A DNA stretch of 64,000 nucleotides from Microbacterium sp. SZ1 (GTDB lineage: Bacteria; Actinomycetota; Actinomycetes; Actinomycetales; Microbacteriaceae), in the NCBI RefSeq assembly GCF_002362255.1, contig NZ_LPVV01000038.1, positions 124,001 through 188,000 on the forward strand, written 5' to 3'. The stretch's first letter is position 1; the number at the start of each line of letters is the position of its first letter. Shown here piece by piece: positions 25,374-34,680 of this stretch. The translations under genes and the position numbers were made by a program. The notes under the pieces are model-generated. The model was not told where the DNA came from. It saw nothing but the letters and a program-made list of their open reading frames with translations, and did not search any database.

Positions 25374-26009
25374 GTGACCGCAGCGCGCTTCCTCGTCGTT
25401 CTCGATGCCGATTCCACGCTCATCCGCAATGAGGTGATCGAGCTGATCGCCGACGAGGCCGGACGCCGTGCCGAGGTGCAGGCCGCGACCGAGGCGGCGA
25501 TGCGCGGTGAGGTGGACTTCGCGGCCAGTCTGCGCTCCCGGGTCGCCGCGCTCGAGGACGTCCCCGTGGCACGACTCGAGCGGGTGCGGGCGCGCGTCGA
25601 GCCGACACCCGGCGTGCACGAGCTGACGGCTGCCGTGCACGCGCGCGGCGGCGTCGTGGGCGTCGTGTCCGGTGGCTTCCACGAGATCCTCGACCACATC
25701 GCTCCGCAGCTCGGCGTCGACCGCTGGCGCGCCAACCGCCTCGCGGTGGCCGATGACGCGCTGTCGGGGGTCGTCGACGGCGAGATCGTGGATGCCGCGG
25801 CCAAGGCCGCGTCGTTGCAGGAGTGGGCCGACGAGCTCGGCGTCCGCCGTCACGCGACGATCGCGATCGGCGACGGCGCGAACGACCTGCTGATGATGGG
25901 CGTCGCAGGGCTCGGACTCGCCTTCAACGCGAAGCCCGCGGTGCGCGCCGCGGCGAGCCTCGTGATCGGGCCGCAAGACCTCTCCGAGGTCATCCCGCTG
26001 CTGCCGTAG
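25374..26009 (+). CDS. serB: phosphoserine phosphatase
   Basis: SerB dephosphorylates phosphoserine in the last step of serine synthesis. It is a HAD enzyme with motif I LDADSTLI (near residue 10), motif II VVSGGFHEIL, the Lys of motif III in DAAAKAASLQ and motif IV GDGANDLLMM. The 211 residues correspond to the catalytic domain alone, with no N-terminal ACT region. It starts with GTG, 53 bases after glgC. Confidence 0.93.
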   Translation: MTAARFLVVLDADSTLIRNEVIELIADEAGRRAEVQAATEAAMRGEVDFAASLRSRVAALEDVPVARLERVRARVEPTPGVHELTAAVHARGGVVGVVSGGFHEILDHIAPQLGVDRWRANRLAVADDALSGVVDGEIVDAAAKAASLQEWADELGVRRHATIAIGDGANDLLMMGVAGLGLAFNAKPAVRAAASLVIGPQDLSEVIPLLP

Positions 26010-26041
26010 CGGATGTCGGAGGCCCGGTCTATCGTCGGGCC

Positions 26042-26740
26042 ATGGACATCATCCTCATCCCCGGGCTGTGGCTCGACGCCTCGAGCTGGAATGACGTGAC
26101 AGCCGACCTCGAGCGCGCCGGTCACCGCGTGCGCGCGCTCACCATGCCGGGAGTCGGCGCTCCGGCATCGGAGTCCGCCGACATCGGCATCGCCGACTGG
26201 GTCAGCGCTGGCGTCGCCGCGGTCGATGAGATCGACGGACCGGTCGTGGTCGTCGGGCACAGCGGCGGCGGGAACGTCGCCTGGGGCGTCGCGGACGCTC
26301 GGCCCGACGCCGTCTCCCGCGTGATCTTCGTCGACACCGTTCCGCCGCCGTCGGGTTTCGGCATCAGCGAGTTCGAGGTCGTCGACGGGGTCGTCCTCTT
26401 CCCCGGCTGGGACAGCTTCGACGCCGAGGATGTGGCGGACCTCGACGACGAGACGCGAGCCCGCACGGCTCCGCTGACGAAGAGCGTCCCGGCGCAAGTG
26501 CCGACGGATGACATCGTCCTCGAGGGCGGTCGGCACCGCGTGCCGGCGACGCTGCTGATGGGCGGTCTCGATCAGCCGTCGCTGGAATCGCGGCTGCAGA
26601 ACTGGGGGCCCTACGCCGACGAGTTCCGCGCGATCGACGACGTCGAGGTCGTGAAGATCGGCTCCGGCCACTGGCCGCAGTTCTCCGTGCCGGGGCGACT
26701 CGCTGCCCTCATCGACGCCGCGGCCACGCGCAACGGGTGA
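26042..26740 (+). CDS. alpha/beta hydrolase
   Basis: A 232-residue hydrolase starting MDIILIPGLWLDASSWNDV. The oxyanion HG-like loop PGLWLD, the nucleophile GHSGGGN (Ser near residue 78) and a late His in GSGHWPQFSVP complete a Ser-Asp-His triad; the Asp is probably in MGGLDQPS. Substrate cannot be told. It lies 32 bases after serB and ends 12 bases before the convergent fabG. Confidence 0.85.
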   Translation: MDIILIPGLWLDASSWNDVTADLERAGHRVRALTMPGVGAPASESADIGIADWVSAGVAAVDEIDGPVVVVGHSGGGNVAWGVADARPDAVSRVIFVDTVPPPSGFGISEFEVVDGVVLFPGWDSFDAEDVADLDDETRARTAPLTKSVPAQVPTDDIVLEGGRHRVPATLLMGGLDQPSLESRLQNWGPYADEFRAIDDVEVVKIGSGHWPQFSVPGRLAALIDAAATRNG

Positions 26741-26752
26741 CGCCCTGCCGCG

Positions 26753-27463
26753 TCAGTGCCCCATACCGAGTCCGCCGTCGACGGGGATCACCGCGCCGGA
26801 GATGTAGCCCGCATCGTCGCCGGCGAGCCAGGTGACGACACCGGCGACCTCGTCGGGCGTCGCGAAGCGACCGGCGGGGATGCTCGCCTTGTACTGCTTC
26901 TGGGTGTCCTCGGGCAGTTCCGCGGTCATGTCGGTCTCGATGAAGCCGGGTGCGACGACGTTGGCGGTGATCCCCCGTCCGCCCAGCTCGCGGGTGAGCG
27001 AACGGGCGAACCCGACCAGCGCGCTCTTCGAGGCCGAGTAGTTGACCTGTCCGGCCGAGCCGAGCAGTCCGACCACGCTGGAGATGAGGATGACGCGGCC
27101 GAAGCGCGCGCGCAGCATGCCCTTCGACGCCCGCTTGACCACGCGGAAGGTCCCGCCGAGATTGGTGGCGACGACGCTGTCGAAGTCGTCTTCGCTCATG
27201 CGCAGCAGGAGGGTGTCCTTCGTGATCCCGGCGTTCGCGACGACGATCTCGACCGGGCCGAGCTGCTGCTCGACCTCGGTGAACGCGGCATCGAGGGCCG
27301 CGGCATCCGTCACGTCCGCGCGCACGGTGAGCGTGCCTTCCGGACCCTCGCCGCTGCGGGCGGTGACGGCGACGCGATAACCGTCACGGACGAACCTCTC
27401 GGCGATGGCGCGGCCGATGCCGCGGTTTCCGCCGGTGACGAGGACGACGCGATCAGTACTCAT
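26753..27463 (-). CDS. fabG: 3-oxoacyl-ACP reductase
   Basis: An SDR enzyme that reduces 3-oxoacyl-ACP with NADPH. The cofactor loop TGGNRGIGRAIA, NAG in VANAGITKDTL, and the catalytic Ser-Tyr-Lys in LISSVVG ... VNYSASKSALVG are all present; the FabG-typical PGFIETDMT and SGAVIPVDGGLGM follow. It is away from the fab cluster. ATG 27463 (MSTDRVVLVTGG) is chosen because of GAGTGGGAA upstream; the longer frame adds 51 residues unlike any SDR. Confidence 0.93.
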   Translation of the reverse strand: MSTDRVVLVTGGNRGIGRAIAERFVRDGYRVAVTARSGEGPEGTLTVRADVTDAAALDAAFTEVEQQLGPVEIVVANAGITKDTLLLRMSEDDFDSVVATNLGGTFRVVKRASKGMLRARFGRVILISSVVGLLGSAGQVNYSASKSALVGFARSLTRELGGRGITANVVAPGFIETDMTAELPEDTQKQYKASIPAGRFATPDEVAGVVTWLAGDDAGYISGAVIPVDGGLGMGH

Positions 27464-27596
27464 TTCCCACTCCAGATCTGGCCGCGCAGGATCGACGGCC
27501 GGGTCGCCATCGATCCTATCCGCCGCTCCTCGTCGGGAATGGCTGCATGTTTGACAGAACCACGGTGCGACTGGAACGCTGAACGCGACGAAAGGC

Positions 27597-28196
27597 ATGC
27601 CCGTGAGCGACGACAACCACCCCTCCGGCGTACAGCCGACTCCCCCGCCGCCTCCTGCGGCTCCACCGGCGCAGCCTTATCAGCCGCCGCAGCCCTACGG
27701 AGCAGCGCCCTCGTACCCACAGGCTCCTTCGTATCCGCAGGCTCCCGCCTACCCGCAGGCTCCCGCCTATCCGTCCTCGACTCCTCCGGCGCAGGCGTAC
27801 CCGGGTTCGGCGCCGACGGCGGGCGGAGTGCAGCCCTACGGCGCTCCGCCGCAGCAGTACGGATCCGTGTATCCGGCTTCGATCTATCCGGCGTCGCGCC
27901 CGACCAGCGGACTTGCGATCACGTCGCTCGTCTGCGGCATCGCAGGCGTGGTCTTCGGCACCTTCCTGTTCTGGCTCTTCCTGCCGTTTATCGCCTCCGG
28001 CGTGGCGATCGTCACCGGCCACATCGCGCTGCGCAAGACCAAGTCGGACCCGAATGTCGGCGGTCGCGGCATGGCCTTTGCCGGGCTGATCATGGGGTAC
28101 ATCATGGTCGGGATCCAGCTGATCGTCGCTGCCGTGTTCATCTTCGGCTTCCTCTTCATGGGGGCGTTCACGCTGCCTTTCGTCTTCTCGTCCTGA
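27597..28196 (+). CDS. DUF4190 membrane protein with proline-rich repeats
   Basis: The first 100 residues are Pro/Tyr/Ala-rich and disordered, with SYPQAP repeats, and the last 95 hold two hydrophobic helices (SLVCGIAGVVFGTFLFWLFL and IMVGIQLIVAAVFIFGFLF) around GHIALRKTKSDPNVGGRGMA, the DUF4190 signature. Such proteins are common actinobacterial membrane proteins of unknown role. GAAAGG stands just before the ATG at 27597. Confidence 0.85.
   Translation: MPVSDDNHPSGVQPTPPPPPAAPPAQPYQPPQPYGAAPSYPQAPSYPQAPAYPQAPAYPSSTPPAQAYPGSAPTAGGVQPYGAPPQQYGSVYPASIYPASRPTSGLAITSLVCGIAGVVFGTFLFWLFLPFIASGVAIVTGHIALRKTKSDPNVGGRGMAFAGLIMGYIMVGIQLIVAAVFIFGFLFMGAFTLPFVFSS
27711..27764 (+). repeat. 18-base tandem repeats in the proline-rich domain
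   Basis: Three 18-base units encoding (S/A)YPQAP lie head to tail, with a partial fourth. They vary at wobble positions, so the peptide is under more constraint than the DNA. Confidence 0.75.
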
Positions 28197-28271
28197 CCGC
28201 CGCGGTCGAGGCGTTCTTCGTGCCGTCCTCGGCGCGCCGTCGACCGCGCAGCGGCGTAGGCTGGACTCATC

Positions 28272-28628
28272 GTGAAGAACAAGCGACTGGTCCCCGCTGT
28301 CACCTCCCTGCCGCAGGCGCCGCAGGCCGAGGCGGACCACCGCGTGCGCCGGTACGCCATCACGATGACGATCCGCATCGTCTGCTTCGCGTTGATGATG
28401 TTCGTGCAGCCCTACGGCTGGTACACGTGGGTCTTCGCGCTGGCGGCGGCAGTGCTCCCCTACATCGCTGTCGTGTTCGCGAACGCCGGCAGCGACAGCA
28501 CCGAGACGACGGCGGAGTCGCCCGTGCAGGAGCTGGAGGCCCCGGCTCCCCCGCCGACAGTGGTCGAAGAGAGCACCTCGGACCCGTTGGTGATCACGAT
28601 CCACGAGCGCCGCAAGGGCGACGCGTGA
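28272..28628 (+). CDS. DUF3099 membrane protein
   Basis: The 118-residue protein has a basic start (MKNKRLVPAVTSLP), two hydrophobic helices (RYAITMTIRIVCFALMMFV, and WVFALAAAVLPYIAVVFA) split by the conserved QPYGWYT turn of DUF3099, and a polar tail. Function unknown. GTG start; it overlaps the next gene as GTGA, so these three genes to SURF1 form one operon. Confidence 0.85.
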   Translation: MKNKRLVPAVTSLPQAPQAEADHRVRRYAITMTIRIVCFALMMFVQPYGWYTWVFALAAAVLPYIAVVFANAGSDSTETTAESPVQELEAPAPPPTVVEESTSDPLVITIHERRKGDA

Positions 28629-28819
28629 GCGAACTGCAGTGCTCGCGCGCCGGGTGCCGGGACGCGGCGATCGCTCAAGTGGTGTGGCGCAATCCCCGCA
28701 TCCACGCCGCCGATCGCGAGAAGATCTGGCTGGCGTGCGCCGAGCACGTGGAGTTCCTTCGCGACTACCTCGCCGCTCGCGACTTTCCGGTGACCGTGCG
28801 AGACGGGGTGCCCTCATGA
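28625..28819 (+). CDS. Small Cys/His protein, 64 aa
   Basis: The GTG at 28625 overlaps the DUF3099 stop and the stop overlaps the SURF1 start, so the frame is fixed by coupling. The protein starts MSELQCSRAGCRDAAIAQVV, has WRNPRIHAADREKIWLACAE and then HVEFLRDYL: the two early Cys plus the later C-x2-H could bind zinc. Homologs are sometimes named acetone carboxylase, but the length excludes an enzyme of that kind. Function unknown; cytochrome oxidase-linked neighbours may be a clue. Confidence 0.75.
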   Translation: MSELQCSRAGCRDAAIAQVVWRNPRIHAADREKIWLACAEHVEFLRDYLAARDFPVTVRDGVPS

Positions 28820-29631
28820 GCGCGCGGATGCTGCGATGGACCGTGTACGTGCTGATCGCCATCGGCTTCGCCGTGGCCTGCGCGTTCCTGTCGAACTGGC
28901 AGTTCGAGCGGAACGAGTCCCGCGCCGAGCAGATCGCGCTCGTCGAGAAGAACTACGACGCCGAGCCTGTCCCTCTCGCTGACCTCATCGGCACCGACGG
29001 CGAGCTCGACCGGGGCGATGTGTGGCATCCGGTCGTCCTCCGCGGCGAGTACCTGGCCGACGAGCAGCTCCTCGCTCGCAACCGCCCGCACGGCGGCACG
29101 AGCGCCTACGAGGTGCTCGTGCCCTTCCGCGACGTCGACGGCCGCGTCCTCATCGTCGATCGCGGGTGGGTCCCGCCGGGCGAGGGCGACTCTCCCGACG
29201 CCGTCCCAGCGCCACCTGAGGGCCAGGTCGAGGTCGTGGTGCGTCTGCGGCCGAGCGAGCAGCTTCCCGCCTCGGGCCGTGGCGCGCCCGAGGGGCAGGT
29301 GCCGACGATCAACGTTCCGTCGATCGCCGAGATCGTGGGAGACGACGTCATCACGAGCGCATACGGCCAGCTCGTCAGCGAGGACCCGGCGGGCGCGGGC
29401 ACACTGGGCGGTTTCGAATCCCCCACCGACGACCCCGGACCCCACCTGTCGTACGCGATCCAGTGGATCCTGTTCGCCCTCATGGGCTTCATCTTCATCG
29501 GGTACATCATCCGCACCGAGATCGTGAAGCATCGCGAAGAGGTCGAGGGGCGACCGGTGCCCGAGAAGAAGTCGCGCCGCCGCGATGCGGATGCCGACGT
29601 CGAGGACGAGCTGCTCGACGCGAACGTCTGA
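28816..29631 (+). CDS. SURF1 family protein
   Basis: SURF1 proteins help cytochrome c oxidase assembly, probably heme a insertion. The 271-residue protein has the standard form: an N-terminal helix (VYVLIAIGFAVACAFLSNWQ), the outer domain with NRPHGGTSAYEVLVPFRD and VDRGWVPPGE, and a C-terminal helix (WILFALMGFIFIGYIIRTE). The ATG at 28816 overlaps the upstream stop as ATGA. Heme A synthesis genes ctaA and ctaB lie 16 kb further on. Confidence 0.92.
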   Translation: MSARMLRWTVYVLIAIGFAVACAFLSNWQFERNESRAEQIALVEKNYDAEPVPLADLIGTDGELDRGDVWHPVVLRGEYLADEQLLARNRPHGGTSAYEVLVPFRDVDGRVLIVDRGWVPPGEGDSPDAVPAPPEGQVEVVVRLRPSEQLPASGRGAPEGQVPTINVPSIAEIVGDDVITSAYGQLVSEDPAGAGTLGGFESPTDDPGPHLSYAIQWILFALMGFIFIGYIIRTEIVKHREEVEGRPVPEKKSRRRDADADVEDELLDANV

Positions 29632-29647
29632 CTGGTCGGCAGCCTGC

Positions 29648-30229
29648 TCAGTCGACGGTGACGGTGTGCGACCAGCCGGACCCGTCCGGCACGTACACAG
29701 CGCGGGTGTGACGTCGGCCTCGTGATCCCTGCCAGAACTCGATGCGTTCGGGAACGATGCGCCAGAGCACCCAGTCCCCCTCAGCGACGAGTGCCCGGGC
29801 GGCCGGTGACCGAGCGGCGAGATCGGCGGCGCTCTCCTGCACTGTCGCCTCCTCGACGCGACCGCGCACCCGCACGGCGCGCACCTGCGGCTGCCACCAG
29901 AAGTTCAGCGCTGCGGCCGGGGCGGCATCGAGCTGCGCTCCCTTCCGTGACGACCGCGTGCTCGCGATCGCCCATCCGCGCTCGTCGACGCGCTTGAGGA
30001 TGAGGGTGCGCGCATCCGGCATGCCCTCGGCATCCACCGTCGCGAGCGTCGCGGTGTGCGGCTCGGGAACCGCCGCGGCATCCGCCGCCGCCAGCCACTC
30101 GGCGAAGAGCACCGCCGGGTCGTCGGGCAGCGCCTCGAGATCCCACTCAGGTGCGTCGCCGGTGAGGGCGTGCCTGCCGCGCAGCCCGTCGTTGAGCGCG
30201 GTGCCGGGAGTCGAGTCGTCGTGGGTCAC
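29648..30229 (-). CDS. pdxH: pyridoxamine 5'-phosphate oxidase
   Basis: PdxH oxidises pyridoxamine- or pyridoxine-phosphate to PLP with FMN. Visible motifs are DARTLILKRVDERG near residue 72, the FMN-binding STRSSRKGAQLDA, LNFWWQPQVRAVRVRG and, near the C-terminus, EFWQGSRGRRHTR. At 193 residues it is shorter than the usual 210-220, mostly at the N-terminus and in a mid loop, yet the core is complete. It is alone and faces the SURF1 gene tail to tail. Confidence 0.9.
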   Translation of the reverse strand: MTHDDSTPGTALNDGLRGRHALTGDAPEWDLEALPDDPAVLFAEWLAAADAAAVPEPHTATLATVDAEGMPDARTLILKRVDERGWAIASTRSSRKGAQLDAAPAAALNFWWQPQVRAVRVRGRVEEATVQESAADLAARSPAARALVAEGDWVLWRIVPERIEFWQGSRGRRHTRAVYVPDGSGWSHTVTVD

Positions 30230-30271
30230 GTCTCGAGCCTAAGACACCCGGACCGACGCCCGCGGAGCGGA

Positions 30272-31870
30272 TCAGGCCAGCTCGATGAGCTCCTGGTACT
30301 CCTGGTTCCAGATGTCTTCGACGCCGTCAGGCAGGATGAGCACTCGCTCGGGGTTGAGCGACTGCACTGCTCCCGGGTCGTGGGAGACGAGCACCACCGC
30401 GCCTTCGTAGTGCGCCAGAGCGCCCAGGATCTCCTCGCGCGATGCGGGGTCGAGGTTGTTCGTCGGCTCGTCGAGCAGCAGCAGATTCGCGGACGACACG
30501 ACGAGCGTCGCGAGCGACAGTCGTGTCTTCTCGCCACCCGAGAGCACGCCGGCGGGCTTGAGCACGTCGTCACCGGTGAACAGGAACGAGCCGAGCACCT
30601 TGCGCGCCTCGGTCTCGGTGATGTGCGGCGCGGCAGAGACCATGTTCTCGAGCACCGACCGGTTCACGTCGAGGTTCTCGTGCTCTTGGGCGTAGTAGCC
30701 GACCTTCAGGCCGTGCCCCGGCTCGAGCTGCCCGGTGTCTGGCTGGTCGACGCCGGCGAGCATGCGCAGCAGCGTGGTCTTGCCCGCGCCGTTGAGGCCG
30801 AGCACGACGACCTTCGAGCCGCGGTCGATCGCGAGGTCGACGTCGGTGAAGATCTCCAGCGAGCCGTAGGACTTCGACAGCCCGGAGGCCATGAGCGGCG
30901 TCTTGCCGCAGGGTGCCGGTTTCGGGAAGCGCAGCTTCGCGACGCGATCCTCCTGACGGACGTCGTCGAGTCCTGCGAGGAGCTTCTCGGCACGGGCGAT
31001 CATCTGGTGCGCGGCGGCGGCCTTCGACGCCTTCGCACCGAAGCGCGCGGCCTGCTGCTGCAGGGTCGTCGCCTTCTTCTCGGCGTTCGCGCGCTCCTTC
31101 TTACGGCGCTCCTCGTCGGCGGCGCGCTGACGGAGGTAGTTCTTCCAGTTCATGTTGTACGCGTCGATGACCTGCCGGTTCGCATCGAGGTAGAACACCC
31201 GGTTGACGGTCTCGCCCACGAGCTCGACGTCGTGACTGATGACGATCAGTCCGCCCTTGTAGTTCTTGAGGAACTCGCGCAGCCAGACGACGCTGTCGGC
31301 GTCGAGGTGGTTGGTCGGCTCGTCGAGGATCATGGTCTCGGCATCCGAGAAGAGGATGCGCGCCAGCTCGATGCGACGACGCTGACCTCCGGAGAGGGTC
31401 TTCAGCGGCTGGTCGAGGATGCGGTCGGGCAGCGAGAGGTTGTTGGCGATCGATGCCGCCTCGGCCTCGGCGGCGTATCCGCCCTGGCCCTCGAACTGCT
31501 CGGTCAGCCGCGCATAGCGCTTCATGGCCTTGTCGGCCACGGCGGGGTCGTCCGATCCCATCGCCACAGTCGCCTCCGCCATGCCGAGCGCGAGACTGCC
31601 GAGCCCGCGGGCGTCGAGGATGCGGGTGCGCGCGAGCATCTCCGGGTCGCCGGAGCGCGGGTCCTGCGGCAGGTAGCCCAGTTCGCCCGAGCGCGTCACG
31701 TTCCCGCCCGACGGCAGCACGTCTCCGGCCAGCACCTTGGTGAGCGTCGTCTTGCCGGCTCCATTGCGGCCGACGAGTCCGATCTTGTCGCCGTCGCTGA
31801 CGCGGAACGACACGTTCTCCATGAGGAGACGTGCGCCCACGCGGATCTCGAGGTCGTGCACGGCGAGCAC
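30272..31870 (-). CDS. ABC-F family ATPase
   Basis: Two ABC modules in one 532-residue chain without membrane helices: Walker A GRNGAGKTTLTK and GLNGAGKTTLLR, signatures LSGGQRRRIELA and LSGGEKTRLSLA, Walker B MILDEPTNHLD and LLLDEPTNNLD. The linker between them is Lys/Arg-rich (KKATTLQQQAARFGAKASKA), the P-site tRNA interaction motif of ABC-F proteins, which act on ribosomes. It is probably a housekeeping translation factor; a role in drug resistance cannot be judged. The GTG at 31870 gives the usual start LAVHDLEIRVGA. Confidence 0.93.
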   Translation of the reverse strand: MLAVHDLEIRVGARLLMENVSFRVSDGDKIGLVGRNGAGKTTLTKVLAGDVLPSGGNVTRSGELGYLPQDPRSGDPEMLARTRILDARGLGSLALGMAEATVAMGSDDPAVADKAMKRYARLTEQFEGQGGYAAEAEAASIANNLSLPDRILDQPLKTLSGGQRRRIELARILFSDAETMILDEPTNHLDADSVVWLREFLKNYKGGLIVISHDVELVGETVNRVFYLDANRQVIDAYNMNWKNYLRQRAADEERRKKERANAEKKATTLQQQAARFGAKASKAAAAHQMIARAEKLLAGLDDVRQEDRVAKLRFPKPAPCGKTPLMASGLSKSYGSLEIFTDVDLAIDRGSKVVVLGLNGAGKTTLLRMLAGVDQPDTGQLEPGHGLKVGYYAQEHENLDVNRSVLENMVSAAPHITETEARKVLGSFLFTGDDVLKPAGVLSGGEKTRLSLATLVVSSANLLLLDEPTNNLDPASREEILGALAHYEGAVVLVSHDPGAVQSLNPERVLILPDGVEDIWNQEYQELIELA

Positions 31871-32035
31871 AGCGGATGTCCGTTCGTCAGAGGGGAGGGC
31901 GGCCGAGCGGCCAGCCTCCCAGTATAGATCGCCGAGCTGAGAGCACCCGCCGCGTCGCGATCTCACTCTCCTGGGTGATGCGGACGATACCGCGGAGTGA
32001 TGACCGCGCCCCGCCCGGCTTCCTAGCCTTCTCGG

Positions 32036-32656
32036 GTGGACGTCATCAACGAGCTCATCCTGCAGACCGTCGCCTCTCCCTGGCTGTACGTCGTGCTGTT
32101 CGCCGTCACCGTGATCGACGGGTTCTTCCCGCCCGTACCGAGTGAGACGGTGCTGGTCGCGGCGGCCGCGGTCGCGGCATCCACAGGAAAATGGTGGATG
32201 CTGGTGCCGCTCGGCCTCATCGCGGCGATCGGCGCCGCGATCGGCGACAACATCGCGTTCGCGATCGGGCGCTCGATGGGCACGACGCGGTGGGCGTGGA
32301 TGCGGCGACCTCGAGTGGCCGCCGCCTTCGCCCACGCTGAGAGGGCGCTCGACCGGCGCAGCGCCTCACTGATCCTCGGCGCTCGGTACATCCCGGTCGG
32401 CCGCGTGGCGGTGAACATGTCGGCGGGTGCGCTCGGTTTCGGGTGGCGGCGCTTCCTGCCGCTGAGCCTGATCGCCGGCGTGAGCTGGAGCACGCTCAGT
32501 CTCGCCATCGGTCTCATCGCGGGCAGCTGGGTGAAGGACCAGCCGTTGGCGAGCGCCGGCATCGGAATCGTGATCGCCCTCACCCTCGGCCTCATGATCG
32601 ACCGGGTCACGGCGGCCCGTCGTCGGCGCGTGCCGGTCGCGCACCTGGCAGGATGA
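32036..32656 (+). CDS. DedA family membrane protein
   Basis: DedA/SNARE-associated proteins are membrane proteins, some of which flip lipid carriers. The 206-residue protein shows the conserved [18 protein letters not shown] near residue 30, [17 protein letters not shown] and [19 protein letters not shown] near 120. GTG start. It overlaps or abuts the histidine kinase gene, but this may be only genome packing. Confidence 0.9.
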   Translation: MDVINELILQTVASPWLYVVLFAVTVIDGFFPPVPSETVLVAAAAVAASTGKWWMLVPLGLIAAIGAAIGDNIAFAIGRSMGTTRWAWMRRPRVAAAFAHAERALDRRSASLILGARYIPVGRVAVNMSAGALGFGWRRFLPLSLIAGVSWSTLSLAIGLIAGSWVKDQPLASAGIGIVIALTLGLMIDRVTAARRRRVPVAHLAG

Positions 32657-32661
32657 CTGTC

Positions 32662-33915
32662 ATGGCACGGGATCGGCAGCGCAAAGAGCGCCCGCGTCTC
32701 ACCCGCAGCGCGGTGATTCTGTCACTGCTGTGCGCCGCGTCGATCACGCTGTATGCGACGCTCGTGCCGCTCGCAGCCGTCCTCTACGGCACTCCCCTGC
32801 CGCTCGCGTTCATCCTGGCCGCCGCGCTCTGCGGCGCACCGCTCCTCGCCGTCACCCGGCCGCGGTGGGCGATCGTGGCGTTCACGGGAGCATCGTTCGT
32901 TCTGCCGCTGCTCGTGCCGGCGGAGCTCGCGACCGAGGCACCGTGGCCCTGGTCGGTCCCGGCGCTCCTCGCATTCGTGCTCACCGTCGGCGTGGTCACG
33001 TTCCGCCACGGCGCCCGACTCGGGGCGTTCCCGCTCGTGATCGGCGCGCTCGCCTCGCTCACCGCCCCGATGCTGCGTTCCGACGTCGTCTCCAGCGGCG
33101 CCGCGGCGGCGAACGTCACGGCGAACCTCGTCGTCACCGCATCCGTCGCCACCGCCGCCTATCTCATCTCCACCCTCATCGCTGGTCGCCTCCGCGTCGC
33201 CGCCGAGCTCACGAGGGAGCGGGAGCACTCGGCCCTCGAGGAATCGCGACGAGCCCTCGTGGAGGAGCGCACACGCATCGCACGCGAGCTGCACGACGTG
33301 ATCGCCCACAGCATGTCGGTGATCCAGGTGCAGTCGTCGACCGCCCGCTACCGTCTGACCGACCTCGACGAGGCGGCGATCGCGGAGTTCGAGAGCATCG
33401 CGGCCACCGCGCGCTCGTCGTTGACCGAGATGCGCCGGATGCTGGGTGTGCTCCGCACCGAGGATCAGACCGTCGATCTCGCGCCGCAGCAGCGCATCGA
33501 CGACATCCCGACCCTCGTCGACACGATCCGCCGCGCCGGGGTGACGGTCGGTCTGGAGATCACGGGTCCGGTCACCGACGCGCCGTCGGCCGTGCAGATC
33601 GCGACATACCGGATCACCCAGGAGGCGCTGAGCAACGCGGTGCGGCACGCGCACGGGGCTGCCGCGACGGTGCGCATCCAGGCGGACGCTGCCGCCATCA
33701 GCATCCGGGTCCGCAACTCGCCGCCCGAAGAGGTCACCGAATCCCGAGGCTCAGGTCACGGCCTGCGCGGCATGCGGGAGCGCGTCGAGCTGCTGGGCGG
33801 GACCTTCATCGCGTCCCCGACCGCCGAGGGAGGCTGGGAGGTCGCGGCGTCCCTGCCCTTCTCTCCTTCGGTCCCTCTTCCTTCCTCCGCCCCCGACTCC
33901 CAGGAGACCTCGTGA
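32662..33915 (+). CDS. Two-component sensor histidine kinase (NarL/LiaS type)
   Basis: Several hydrophobic helices (about residues 20 to 180) form the sensor; a coiled-coil linker leads to the HisKA_3 dimerisation helix with the phosphorylated His in [16 protein letters not shown], and the HATPase_c domain has [14 protein letters not shown] and [20 protein letters not shown] 32662 has AGGA 8 bases upstream and is preferred; ATG 32653 overlaps the dedA stop. It overlaps its response regulator as GTGA. No extracytoplasmic domain is seen, so the signal is likely membrane-borne. Confidence 0.9.
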   Translation: MARDRQRKERPRLTRSAVILSLLCAASITLYATLVPLAAVLYGTPLPLAFILAAALCGAPLLAVTRPRWAIVAFTGASFVLPLLVPAELATEAPWPWSVPALLAFVLTVGVVTFRHGARLGAFPLVIGALASLTAPMLRSDVVSSGAAAANVTANLVVTASVATAAYLISTLIAGRLRVAAELTREREHSALEESRRALVEERTRIARELHDVIAHSMSVIQVQSSTARYRLTDLDEAAIAEFESIAATARSSLTEMRRMLGVLRTEDQTVDLAPQQRIDDIPTLVDTIRRAGVTVGLEITGPVTDAPSAVQIATYRITQEALSNAVRHAHGAAATVRIQADAAAISIRVRNSPPEEVTESRGSGHGLRGMRERVELLGGTFIASPTAEGGWEVAASLPFSPSVPLPSSAPDSQETS

Positions 33916-34583
33916 CCGTATCCGTCCTGATCGCCGACGACCAGGCCATGGTGCGAGCGGGCTTCGCCGCCCTGCTGGATGCGCACGAAGGGATCCGCGT
34001 CCTCGGACAGTCCGCGACGGGCGCGGAAGCCGTGACGATGGCCGCTCGGCTCGATCCCGATGTGATCCTCATGGACGTGCGGATGCCGGAGGTCGACGGC
34101 ATCGAGGCGACCCGCCGCATCCTCGGGCCGACCTACCCCGCCGCGCATGTGCCCCGCATCCTCATGCTCACGACCTTCGACATCGACGACTACGTGTACG
34201 ACGCTCTGGAGGCGGGAGCCAGCGGGTTCCTGCTCAAGGATGCGCTGCCGGAGGAGCTCGTGCACGCCGTCCGAGTGGTCGCCGCGGGCGATGCGCTGCT
34301 GGCACCGAGCGTCACCCGGCGCATGATCGAGCAGTTCGCGGGGCGCCGTCCGCGCGCGCCGCGCGCATCCACCGTCCTTGCGGAGTTGACCCATCGCGAG
34401 CGCGAGGTCCTCGTGCTGATCGGCAGGGGCCGGTCGAACTCCGAGATCGCGTCAGACCTGTTCATCGCCGAGCAGACGGTCAAGACCCACGTCGGCAAGG
34501 TGCTGTCGAAGCTCGGCCTCCGCGACCGCGTGCACGCGGTGATCCTCGCCTACGACACCGGACTCGTCGAACCGGCCTCCTGA
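33912..34583 (+). CDS. Response regulator, NarL/FixJ type
   Basis: The receiver domain has the acidic pair in [13 protein letters not shown] and the phospho-acceptor Asp in [14 protein letters not shown]; the T/S and K switch residues are in LMLTTFD and FLLKDALP. The LuxR-type HTH follows ([20 protein letters not shown], then [20 protein letters not shown]). GTG start overlapping the kinase. The acyltransferase gene about 100 bases downstream is a likely target. Confidence 0.94.
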   Translation: MTVSVLIADDQAMVRAGFAALLDAHEGIRVLGQSATGAEAVTMAARLDPDVILMDVRMPEVDGIEATRRILGPTYPAAHVPRILMLTTFDIDDYVYDALEAGASGFLLKDALPEELVHAVRVVAAGDALLAPSVTRRMIEQFAGRRPRAPRASTVLAELTHREREVLVLIGRGRSNSEIASDLFIAEQTVKTHVGKVLSKLGLRDRVHAVILAYDTGLVEPAS

Positions 34584-34680
34584 CTCCCACCCCGGTAGGG
34601 GGCGGAACGACACCCCGGTGTGATGCGGGCGGTGTCATCGGCTCCATACGCTCCTCGGACAGCTGATCCGAGGAGGACAC

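Noticed and set aside
28625..28819. Acetone carboxylase
   Set aside because: The name attached to such proteins cannot be right for a 64-residue product without any enzyme domain.
30272..31870. Antibiotic resistance ABC-F
   Set aside because: The sequence has the common housekeeping layout and no resistance gene context, so resistance cannot be claimed.
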